17,500 nucleotides of DNA, taken from the NCBI GenBank assembly GCA_963170055.1, contig CAUJGJ010000005.1:262901-280400 (forward strand). Direction: 5' to 3'. The notes beneath the pieces are model-generated. The model ran no database searches and was not told the DNA's origin. It worked only from the letters and a program-made list of their open reading frames with translations. The translations under genes and the position numbers were made by a program. Source of the DNA: Halisarca cf. caerulea (lineage: Eukaryota > Porifera > Demospongiae > Chondrillida > Halisarcidae). Shown here piece by piece: positions 1-15,000 of this stretch (position 1 is its first letter; every line of letters starts with the position of its first letter).

Positions 1-5321
<5,321 letters not shown>

Positions 5322-5603
5322 CTTCGCTGGCGGAGAGTAGAATGCAGATCAGCAGTAGTCAATATTATTAGACGTACGTCTCGTATTATGAGAGAGCTGC
5401 GAGCTGAATACTATGCTATAGCCAATTTGAGAATTGTGATAAAAACCACGGATATTGAGTCACGAACGAACCTTTCTATTTGGACGACTCATGCAAATGT
5501 GATCACGCGTCCACGCGTGCACGAAGCCACTAATTATATACAAGTAGACTAAGTGTCGATTGTATTGCATGTCACAGACAGTAATGATTAAATAAGTGAT
5601 ATA
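5322..5603 (-). promoter_or_regulatory. Presumed 5' region/promoter of P450 copy A
   Basis: The 280 bases upstream of the copy A start are less AT-rich than most of the window and end at a MITE. Visible motifs are a perfect octamer ATGCAAAT at 5491-5498, next to two CACGCG blocks (about 5504-5520) containing GCGTG, the shared core of AhR/ARNT and HIF sites. A TATATAAT-like string lies on the minus strand near 5532-5540. No transcription start can be set from sequence, and an upstream non-coding exon is possible. Confidence 0.3.
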
Positions 5604-5771
5604 CAGTCATGCAAACCTCACCTGGGGACCCTCCAAATTGCTACTCACTATCAGTAATACTTGCTAACCATATAGATTAGTATTATGGGTTATAAGCTGG
5701 GGTATCAAATCCTTGTACTTCTTAACCAGGTATTACTCATTAATAGTGTTCTTTCTAACGAGGTTCTACTG
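5604..5771. mobile_element. Probable second pogo-like MITE, 168 bp
   Basis: Left end CAGTCATGCAAACCTC and right end the inverse of CAGTAGAACCTCGTTAG, each flanked by TA (5602-5603 and 5772-5773). The terminal repeats are imperfect and the interior non-coding. It sits at the upstream border of the copy A promoter region, so it may limit or supply regulatory sequence. Confidence 0.5.
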
Positions 5772-5773
5772 TA

Positions 5774-5950
5774 CATACAAAATTAAACATAGGTACAACG
5801 TACTTACGATAGAATAATAAGAACGAGAAATGAAGAACATACCCTAGATACAATACGACCTAAGTTGAGTTCAGTAGTTATTTGATTAGAAGCCGTCCGC
5901 GAAACTTTACACCCACATAAATGAAGCTCAGCATGGGTCTGTCACGCCAC
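5774..5950. other. Intergenic stretch without recognised features
   Basis: AT-rich sequence between the MITE and the minisatellite. No coding pattern or repeat recognised. Confidence 0.6.
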
Positions 5951-5952
5951 AA

Positions 5953-6400
5953 TTGGTCCCCCTGGACCATCCGTGGAATAACAGATGGTCCCCCTGGACC
6001 ATCTATGGCAGTATAAATGGTCCCCCCAGGACCATCTACAGTGCAATATGTGGTCCCCTCTTGCCATTGATGGACCCCCTATAGGACAATGCATGGCACT
6101 GTGTATGCTCCCCTTGGACCATCCATGGCAGCATAAATGGTCTCCCCAAGAACTTCCAATTCCCACACTATGGTACCATAGATGGTCCCCTCGACTCCCC
6201 CACTCCCCACATACACCACCATCCATATGACATAACAGATGGTCCCCCTCAACTCCCCCACTCCCCACATGCACTACCATCCACATGACAGTGGCCATAG
6301 ATGGTCCCCCTCCACTCCCCCACTCCCCACGTGCACTACCATCCAAATGACAGATGCTCCCTTCGACTCTCCACATGCACTACAATATGGCATTGGCAGA
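5953..6400. repeat. Minisatellite of palindromic TGGTCCCCCTGGACCA units
   Basis: Five or six units of about 32 bp (5953-6137) followed by at least three units of about 52-62 bp (6183-6400) containing CTCCCCCACTCCCCACATGC. Most units start with TGGTCC and several hold its inverse GGACCA, so single units can fold into hairpins. The array creates an open minus-strand frame of 144 codons rich in Gly, His and Trp, which I regard as a by-product of the repeat. Confidence 0.85.
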
Positions 6401-6709
6401 AGAGGGTCCCCAGCTCTAGCTAAATGCGCTATTACAATAAGTACAAATAGTAATCATTCCAGTAACATGATAACAATAGCAGCTAAATTGTTTGGTCCCG
6501 GTCTGTATGTCAAATAACAGACTGCCTACTTGCACGATTTATAGTACCAAAGTACATCATTGTTGGTACAGGCTTCTTGTGGCACCTCCACACAGTCTAA
6601 GTGGAACCACTCCTTGCAAGAGGAACACATCACCATATCTCAACCATTTGATGGCTGTCTACAAAGGCCGTAGACGTGCAATCGTTTCTGAGAAACTATG
6701 CTTGGAAAT
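6401..6709. other. Intergenic stretch, no feature recognised
   Basis: Between the minisatellite and the C-terminal stop of the protease-like pseudogene. Short ORFs only. Confidence 0.6.
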
Positions 6710-7884
6710 CTAGTTGAAATAGTCTTTAGGAAAGGGAAAAAGGTGTTTCAGTTCCAAGCAGTTTTTCAAATGCTGTCTCATATGTTTCTGTGCTAAATGA
6801 AAAGATCCTGGATTGAAAACATTACGTAGTGCTATGGAAAGCATTTGCGAGTGGAAATATCCCACAATCATTGATTCCAACTTATACTGTTGAATGTGCA
6901 CATGTTCAAAAACAATGCACTTGCCTTCAAAAAGCAACATATCAGCAATCACCTGCTGTATTACATTAGGCAAATGTACGTGCAAAGTGTCATAGACTTC
7001 AATTTAATTACTCCTGGTAGATTGGCTAAATTTGATACCATCACCCAGTGGCTTGCTGAAATACACAAGACTTGCACAAATTCCTTATTCCTGTGTATTT
7101 CAAATGTTCGGGTGCACTGAAGGATAGGTGACTGCAACCCTGAAATGAGTGGATGTTGTTCTTTCAGCAAGAAATATGCACCTTGGATTGAGGTCAGCTT
7201 TATCTTGCTCAGATACCACCAATCTGTCTCTGTTGTTAAGTCATGGTGGTTGGTCAAATCAATGGTCCTGCCATGTTGCTTGTTCTGGTCGGTAGTATAG
7301 TAGCATGTCCTTCCAGGATGGCACCTCAATCTGCAAGCTAATTCCGCTTTCTTGCAAGGACACTTTTTTGAGCCACAACGCTGCATACACTTGCAAGTGA
7401 TGACAGATGGTTGTTGTACATTGGTGGAGACAGACTGCATCTGCACAGGGATTAGAGTTTCAGAGCTTTACTTCTGTATAGAGATGATAACAGTGGATGG
7501 AGTAACTTCGGTGGTGACAATCTTTGTTTGTGCAGGGATAGTAGATCTGGATGGAGAAACTTTGGTGGAGGCAGTCTGCGTTTGATCAGGGATGATAACG
7601 CTGGTCGGGGTAGATGCTTGTGATCCAGTTTACTGCATGCATGGAATGGTGGAAGTGGGTGTCCGTGAAGTGCATGACAGTGAGATTGTAGATAACGCTG
7701 ATGGTGTGCTTGCTTCTGAGACTATCGATGTGCATCTTGTATCTGGACTTCTGCAGTTGGATCCAGGAGCACCTCTACCAAATGAATCCTGTTTGGTCCT
7801 ACTGTTAATGGAGCTTGAAAGTGGATGGTAGGGCTTAAGGTGAACATCATTAACCCTGCTAACTACAGTTGAAGGATTGGCCAC
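6710..7884 (-). pseudogene. Broken gene with cysteine-rich motif and Ulp1/C48-like protease domain
   Basis: One frame runs from 7884 down to about 6990 and is broken by TAA at 7630-7632 and 7468-7470. Its parts in order are a Ser/Thr/Pro-rich linker with degenerate repeats, a Cys cluster (C-x-C-x3-C-x4-C-x-C-x6-C-x3-C-x5-C at about 7303-7395), and a domain with WWYLSKIKLTSIQGAYFLL and the ASHWVMVSNL motif holding the catalytic-type His (7048-7050). A frameshift just before VYD moves the rest into another frame. That frame keeps the Asp (6989-6991) and ends PGSFHLAQKHMRQHLKNC then FPFPKDYFN. At the expected D-C-G nucleophile the reading is H-S-Q, so the protease would be dead. This H-D-C layout with a Cys-rich front part resembles transposon-borne Ulp1-like proteins of invertebrates (family resemblance from memory). 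The parent element type is unknown. Confidence 0.65.
7417..7620. repeat. Degenerate tandem repeat of about 52 bp inside the pseudogene linker
   Basis: ACTTTGGTGGAGGCAGTCTG-like cores recur at about 7417, 7506 and 7558, each followed by TTTG/CATCTG...CAGGGAT. On the minus strand they encode repeated Thr/Ser/Pro plus V-I-I-P/S motifs, suggesting the linker grew by duplication. Confidence 0.55.
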
Positions 7885-7985
7885 ATCCTGAAGCCGATAC
7901 TACTCCCAAATTCATTATTTAGCACAACATAAGCATATAACAGGCATAATCATGCAATACATACTGGCCCTAATGCCAGTAGTAA

Positions 7986-7986
<1 letters not shown>

Positions 7987-8076
<90 letters not shown>

Positions 8077-8099
8077 TACATGCACACGCGCATGCACGA

Positions 8100-8132
<33 letters not shown>

Positions 8133-8148
8133 TACATGACATGCACAT

Positions 8149-8210
<62 letters not shown>

Positions 8211-8257
8211 TCACACACACTACATACATGCCTACACTCACACACACACACGTACAC

Positions 8258-8307
<50 letters not shown>

Positions 8308-8354
8308 TCACACACACTACATACATGCCTACACTCACACACACACACGTACAC

Positions 8355-8408
<54 letters not shown>

Positions 8409-8436
8409 ACATACCCACACACCCACACACGCACAT

Positions 8437-8486
<50 letters not shown>

Positions 8487-8514
8487 ACATACCCACACAC
8501 CCACACACGCACAT

Positions 8515-8577
<63 letters not shown>
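7987..8577. repeat. 591-bp compound (CA)n array with higher-order repeats
   Basis: Mostly CA units. A block of about 60 bp (ACATACTCACACACACTACA onward, with CGTACACACACGC) occurs at about 8205 and again near 8303. A second block (ACATACACACATACCCACAC onward) occurs at 8401 and near 8479. All long His/Thr or Cys/Val ORFs across it are artefacts. Confidence 0.97.
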
Positions 8578-8579
<2 letters not shown>

Positions 8580-10238
8580 GGCTTCCTCAACACTGCTCAA
8601 CACTGCCACCCAGAAAGCCTTTGTTGACGGTGTTCCTGGCTGCTCTGAACCTCATCTGAAGATGCTGTCCATCATTCAGGAGGCTCAGAGAAGGCGGAAG
8701 TCTCTCTGTGTCTTCTGGATCAATCTGGCGAATGTATTCGGTAGTGTACATCATGACTTGATCACCTTCTCCATGGCACACTACCATGCTCCTCCTCAGA
8801 TGATCCAACTTGTGTCCAACCTCTACAGCGGGCTGTCAGCTGTAGTCTCTAAAGACACATGGACCACCAACCCCATCCATCTTCAGCTGGGAGTCTACCA
8901 TGCAGGGCGACTCGCTGTCAGTTATCATCTTCAACACCGTGCATGAGCACCCTGGTGGACTCCATCACTCAGCGCTACTCTCACCTTGGCCACAGTCTCC
9001 ACTCCACCTCCTGCAAAGTCAACCTTCTGCAGTATGCTGATGACACCTCACTCATCGGCAATGGATCTGCCTCTTGCCTAGAGTCACGGAGTCTTGGCTA
9101 TCATGGTCTGGGATGCGGGTCAATGTCCCCAAATGTGTGAGTGTTGCCATCAAAGCCTCCACGGGAAAGGCCTAAAACCCCAAACTCCATGCAGCTGAGT
9201 GACGAGTGCATACCATACCTTGGCAACTCCACCTTCCACATTCTTGGTGCACCAGTGGCTATCCACTCCACAGGGACTGAGACCAGGGATCACCTAATAG
9301 CCAGGTTGCATCCATGCTGCAGAAGGTTGATGAAGTACCCATCACCCATCAGCAGAGACTGAAGGTATTCAAGGTTGCCATCTGTCCCTGGCTGACCATT
9401 GGACCTCTTTATCTTGGGCCTTCCTATCCCGTGGCTAGAAAACCATCTCCAACCAGTGGCCACTAGATACCTCAAGAGATGGAGAGGGCTAGCCAGGTCA
9501 GCAGATCCCAACAGGCTCTTCTTGCCGAAAGCCAACAGTGGACTTAATTGAGCTCCCCCACTTAGTCACCACTTACAAGAAGATCCACGCTGCCAAAGCT
9601 CAAAGCTGGGTCTTATATGTACTCCGGTGACTCTGTTGTGAGAACCATTACCACAGAGAACACCCTCCGTGAGTCCCAGCTCCACCGCTCTTGCTTCCAT
9701 CCTCACCATGAGGTGGCGGAGGTGATGCAGGATGATCCTGGAGCATCCAAGGAACATGTAATCTCACAGGTCAAAGCCAAGGTCAATGCCATGGACACAG
9801 CAGCCAGGCTTGCCCACACCAGTAGCCTTCAAGTTCAGGGAGTAACTGTGAAGGAATTTTCAGGACATGTGGCCCAAAACTGGTCCAAGGCCATCTCAAG
9901 CCTCTCAGAGTGGCAGTTCAAGTTTGCCCTCAGCTTAGTAACGGACACTCTTCCACACAACGCCAACCTTTTTTGAAGTGGAAGAAGCTGTCCCATTGAA
10001 GTGTCAACTCTGTGGGGAGCACCAGTCTCTGGCCCATGTTCTGAATGCTTGCCAGAAGGCTCTTTCTCTGCATCGCTATAGTGCAAGACACGATGATGTC
10101 CTGCAAGTCATCACAGATTTTGCCAGCCAACTCCTGCCTGAGGGGATGCACATCACTGCAGACCTGCCAAGGATGCAGTACACCTTCCCTCAGGACATTA
10201 CCACCACAGACCTCTGCCCTGACATTGTCATCTGCAGG

Positions 10239-10239
<1 letters not shown>
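8578..10239 (+). mobile_element. LINE retrotransposon remnant with RT and CCHC finger (R2/NeSL-like clan)
   Basis: Plus-strand fragments in three frames give one RT-type protein. They start GVPGCSE and ANVFGSVHHDLI (RT region with motif A, where the expected Asp reads Asn at 8722-8724), then LLQYADDTSLIGNG with YADD at 9033-9044 after a frameshift near 8890-8945. A long thumb/connector region follows in shifting frames (9141-9976), then a C-x2-C-x7-H-x4-C finger (10002-10052) and TTDLCPDIVIC at the start of a restriction-like endonuclease. This order is that of site-specific LINEs with C-terminal restriction-like endonuclease. The start of the element and most of the endonuclease are missing, replaced by CA arrays on both sides. 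At least four frame breaks make it inactive. Confidence 0.82.
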
Positions 10240-10241
<2 letters not shown>

Positions 10242-10307
<66 letters not shown>

Positions 10308-10320
10308 GCACACGCACATG
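10242..10320. repeat. Second (CA)n array, truncating the LINE endonuclease
   Basis: About 60 bases of pure CA followed by CGCACG variants. It begins right after the PDIVIC codons of the LINE remnant. Confidence 0.95.
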
Positions 10321-10611
10321 CACCTTTAACGGTCCATCTGTTGATGATGGAAATATCCTTGGGCAACGTGCCCTGGATATATTGACTATAGCTAGGGGCT
10401 CACATTGCGAAGGAATTCTGCTTCTATATAATTGTGACCCATCATGTACAGTACCGTCTGTGTTGGGTTAGATCTCCTTGTTGGCGAAAGAGCCGTCCAC
10501 ATATAAGCAGATCAACTTAGTGTAGATAGCCATTTTGTAATTCTTTCCCGGCCAATGCTCCTTTGTAAAAAAACTATAAACCTAACCCTAACATTGTGAC
10601 ACCATAATCAC
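10321..10611. other. Intergenic stretch after the LINE remnant
   Basis: No clear coding match. It includes CTAACCCTAAC at about 10582-10592, too short to count as a telomeric repeat. It ends at the candidate polyadenylation signal of copy B. Confidence 0.5.
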
Positions 10612-10617
10612 TTTATT
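10612..10617 (-). promoter_or_regulatory. Candidate polyadenylation signal AATAAA for copy B
   Basis: AATAAA on the minus strand, about 380 bases after the copy B stop. Some 20-45 bases further downstream on that strand is a GT/T-rich stretch (GTTAGGGTTAGGTTTATAG then a T run), as expected of a cleavage-stimulating element. No better signal was seen between it and the stop. Position-based inference only. Confidence 0.4.
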
Positions 10618-10994
10618 CATCTTGTGAAAGAACTCAGTACACTTTGAGTATACTACCATGCATGTAATAATTGCTTATACTAAAATGTTATGTCAACAAC
10701 ACAATTTCGTGCATTATAATTATAATTCACCATAATTTAAGAAAGTATTGTGCAAGGCAAATAATGCAAACTGCACATGTGTATAATGTGCATGTTTGCA
10801 TGCAAGTCAACAACATGACATAAAACAATAATGACTATACTAAAAATTGTCATATTATATAACAGCAAACGACCGCAAGGGTTGACACAGATGATGGATA
10901 GCCATGTATGCAGGAGGCAGCAAAATTGGTACAGATGCACATGAGACTAATCAATTAATGCATGTATAAATTAGCATAATCTGTCCATTGTCTG
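10618..10994 (-). other. Presumed 3' UTR of copy B
   Basis: Non-coding, strongly AT-rich, between the TAG at 10995 and the candidate AATAAA. Assigned by position only. Confidence 0.4.
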
Positions 10995-11105
10995 CTAACG
11001 CCTGTCATTAAACTGTATCCTGACAGGTGTTGTTGGCTTGAGAACTGTACGACCAGCTGATTCCAAGTGAGTCATGTCAGTTTCCAGATGGAAATTTCTT
11101 ACAAT
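10995..11105 (-). CDS. Copy B exon 8: C-terminal exon with stop
   Basis: 111 bases from acceptor CATTTTAG to the stop TAG at 10995-10997. It gives 36 residues, starting IVRNFHLETDMTHLES and ending PVRIQFNDRR. A short basic C-terminus after a P-V-x-I/L-x-F strand is normal for P450s. It joins exon 7 in phase 0 across a 123-base intron. Confidence 0.88.
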   Translation of the reverse strand: MVRNFHLETDMTHLESAGRTVLKPTTPVRIQFNDRR

Positions 11106-11991
11106 CTAAAATGTGCAAGGTCGAAGAGCACAATACCACACCAACCTTGTGTACAGTAGATCAATGAGATAATACAATGCATTCATGTACAAAACATATT
11201 ACTTTTATAAAATATTGCATGTACTCACCTCAACCAGTAGTAAGTTGAGTTCAAGTTCGGCCAAGCGACGACCTGCATATGTGATCAGTTTGAAGACAGT
11301 TAAAGTGGACCTAAAAAGGACTTGGAGTTAAGCAATTATGTATACTTTCCATAGCATCGAACAAACGCTACTGGAGGTGTATGAAAAGAGTTGGAGGCGA
11401 ACTTTTTAGTGGTTAAGACATAGGCGTGAGGGCTGTATGGCATATAAAATGCTGAATCTCAAGGGCGCATAGTGCCCAAGAGAGCGTGTACTTTATATGC
11501 CATACAGCCTGAGAGCCTAGTATGTCTTCATTGGCTTGATTTCCTTCAAAAAACTTTGACAACACTGACAAAATTCTCTTTGGGCAAGTGTGGCATACTC
11601 ACGGCTGGCTCACACTTGTCCTGCATGCACTCGCACTATGAGCTTATGATAAACATTATGGGAGCATGGGAGATGATACCCTCTGTCAATTCAAATACCT
11701 AAATTTAATTACACTTCGATTTCATTCCTATAGATTTTCACGCATGTGTGCATACGGTTACTTGCATATGAATTTCCCATAACAAGCGATTCGAGTTTAA
11801 AAAACTCGTGGGCCGCCTACGGCCCTGGAAACTCAAATTGCTTGGAAATCGGCGTTATTGACTAAAATAATATTTCGAAGAACTCTTCTGGTCTAAAAGA
11901 CCCTTCGCTGATAAAATCAGGAGCAAACGAATGAATTTCACCGAAATATAGCCGAAAGATTTTGTACCGACTTCGCGTCCGCCATGTTGTT

Positions 11992-12050
<59 letters not shown>

Positions 12051-15000
12051 ACATTGTTCCGGATGTTCCGGACACTTCCGGTGAAAGTAAAAACAATATA
12101 GGGCCGCCTTCCGGCGGCCCAAAAATACAGGCATGTCCGTATAAAATTTGCATACATACAAGCACACTGTGATTATTTTATATTAATTTACTATTTCTTG
12201 TACTGTAGAAGTACGTACATACGTACGTACATTATGTCTTGTGTAGATAGATCTGAAATTGACTATTGAATAGAGAATTGGAGTTTGGTCAAGGATTGAA
12301 TCATAGCTTTCCACGATATACTCCTAAAATTTGACTACAGACTTCATAACCACAAAAGATTTCAAAGTATCCGTTTAATACGTACAGTATATTATATATA
12401 TGCATATGTACATGCACAGACACTTCCCCTCACACATAATGCACTAACCATAACAAGCTCGTGGACCAAAACCAAAAGGAAGGTGAGCAAAAGCATTCTT
12501 CTTCTTTGACTCTCTTGTCCAGCGATCAGGATTGAATGTCAATGGGTCTTCAAATATTGTGGGATCTCTAGACATACTGTAGTTGCCTGTGATGATCCAA
12601 GTCTGCAAGATGAATAAACCATGCAGTAGTATGTACGTACAGGTGTTGAAGGGACTTACTAACATATTTAAATCGTCAGCGCAACTGGTGGTTTAAGTGA
12701 TCTCATACAGCTATAGTTGATTTCAACTGCTCCTTCTAAACTTGTACATACATGCATACACACGCAGATTCAATTATAATTTGATCGCTTGAAAAGTAGT
12801 GAAAACATGTACGTATGTATACACACATATGTTCATACATACGTACGTAAGCACAATATACGTACAGTGGAGTAATTAACGAACACACAGTGATTTTCTT
12901 TTATAAGGCCAGGCAAAGTTAATTCCCAGTTTATCGTTTCGGCCCGCATGTGATTTGGCTTGCGCCTGATCTACTTTCATTATTGGTGGTTATGTGATCA
13001 AAAATGAGTCTAGCCGTTACTACGTTACATATTGATTTCATTAATCTGTGTTACAAATGTGATTTCAATAATACATGTAGTTGCACATGTATTAGTCTTA
13101 TAACAAAATTAATGATATAATACCCTCATTTGTCTATTTATATTGTTTGCATTAACTTGAAGGTTTCTTTATAATGATCAAAGTGTACTAATACGTATGT
13201 AATAAATAATAAGTGCATTTCAATACAAATGAATAATGAAAAATGACAACCCCCCTCATGCTATAGTTTAGAAGGCTTTAAAATTAAATTGGGAATCAAT
13301 TTGCCTAGCCTAATGAGGTAAAAGTCAAGTCCTAATGCAGTCATTATACAGTAATGCAAATGTTAACATTATATATAACAAACTCGCATATACTGTATAT
13401 AGTGAATAATCGCTTTAACCAAGGAGAAGGTGCGACCGCATGGAGAATTTTTATAATGAGAGTAACTCACTCCTTTGGGAATAGCATATCCATCTAAGGT
13501 CATGTCCTTAGCAACAGCTCTTATATTGCCTCCAACAATGGGATGCAACCTGAAATGGACCAAAAAGACAAGAATATACAGTAGTTGACACAGTTACATG
13601 TTTAATAAGGTAATCTGCTTAAAATGTTAATTCATGCAATTGTTCACTTCACAAAGGCCTAAGGACCAAAATGCATATCATTCGACTGGAAAGGATTGCG
13701 CATTAAAAAATCAAGTATGTTGGGTCTGAGTGGCATGCACGTGCACAAACACACTCAACCTCTCTAAACCATACACCCTTAGGATCGGTGAAAATAATCA
13801 TTCTATTTAGGTTGGTGTTGAGTTTCCAGATTAAGTACACACTTTCCCAGGTCCTGTAAAACAAAAGTTCACAGAACAAACAAAAATAACAACTATATAC
13901 CCATAAATCACTCATGATCATTAATTTTGTATGGTAGATACAAGCCAAGTGGAATTTATAAATGGGGGTTATCCTGAATTTGCTACCTGTTCTGTATACT
14001 AACATGCACATGCTGTGCCAATGAAATGCATAAATATAGGTACATATATATTACATGTATTTACAAGTATGATATACATATTACGTATGTACATGTGTAT
14101 CAACATGTCTCAAGTGATCCCCCAGTGACCTGGAACCCACTCTGAACTGATTTTGTTTTCACATATGCTGTTGAGTCAGATCTCACCTCATTGTTTCAGT
14201 AATGATGTTCTTTGCATAAGGCAGCTTCTGTAAATCCTGCACTGTTGGTACACCATGTTCACCAACAACAGACAGTACCTCCTCTCTCAGTTTCTCCTGA
14301 ACATGAGGGTTCTTGGCCAGCTCAAACAACATACTTGTTGCAGACACAGATGTCTGCCACCAAAAACATAAAAAATGTTAGGCTAAGCCTCATATAAGCA
14401 TATACTTCTAAACACTGATAAGGAATAATTACAGACTAGTATTATACACAGACATGCATGTATGTACGTGTACATACGTACGTACTTAGCTTTAAAATAC
14501 AAAACAGCAATGACTAGAGATTGCATGCACAGAAGCACTTCTATGTACTTATATACGTTCATATCATGCACATGCATATGTATGCAAGTGCTATAATCGA
14601 GCTAGTTAATACTCATTGGTAAACACAATGTGCATATGATGAAACATCCATTCACTATAGATGCCTATAGGTGGTGTTAAAAAGAGGTGTTGAGAAACTT
14701 CAAGTCGATACATGGATCAGCCTACAATGGGGTCTATTGATATGTAGGTGGCGCTTGTGTGCAGGTGGTCCACATGGCAGGTTTCAAAGTAGGCAGCCCA
14801 TATGACATCAGGTGATACGTACATAAGTACAGGGTCATGTGTGATGACGTGTAACTGGATACTGTATGGACACATGGCCATTCCTATACATTTATGTATT
14901 TCACATATTTGAACATACAGTATCAATTCCCGCCGAAAGAAAGTCACGTACAAGCACAAACATATCCTTTTTTGTGAAATCATCATTCAGTAACCACTGT

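Larger units (their letters stand above)
11273..12448. other. Copy B intron 6 (1.18 kb) with several palindromic elements
   Basis: From donor GTTAGT to acceptor ATATGCAG. It holds the inverted repeats at 11415-11528 and 11783-11844, a TA run and the hairpin at 12101-12120. The copy A counterpart is outside the window. Confidence 0.8.

Noticed and set aside
5942..6376. 144-codon minus-strand ORF rich in Gly, His and Trp
   Set aside because: It coincides with the minisatellite, and the overlapping frames are similarly open. Repeat periods are not consistently multiples of three.
7952..8659. Long plus- and minus-strand ORFs of His/Thr or Cys/Val repeats (up to 235 codons)
   Set aside because: They are produced by the CA array, which is open in several frames.
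9290..10319. Several minus-strand ORFs across the LINE remnant
   Set aside because: They are shadows of the plus-strand RT and finger coding fragments, or CA-array translations.
10582..10592. CTAACCCTAAC, a telomere-like string
   Set aside because: Less than two full units, so chance is sufficient explanation.
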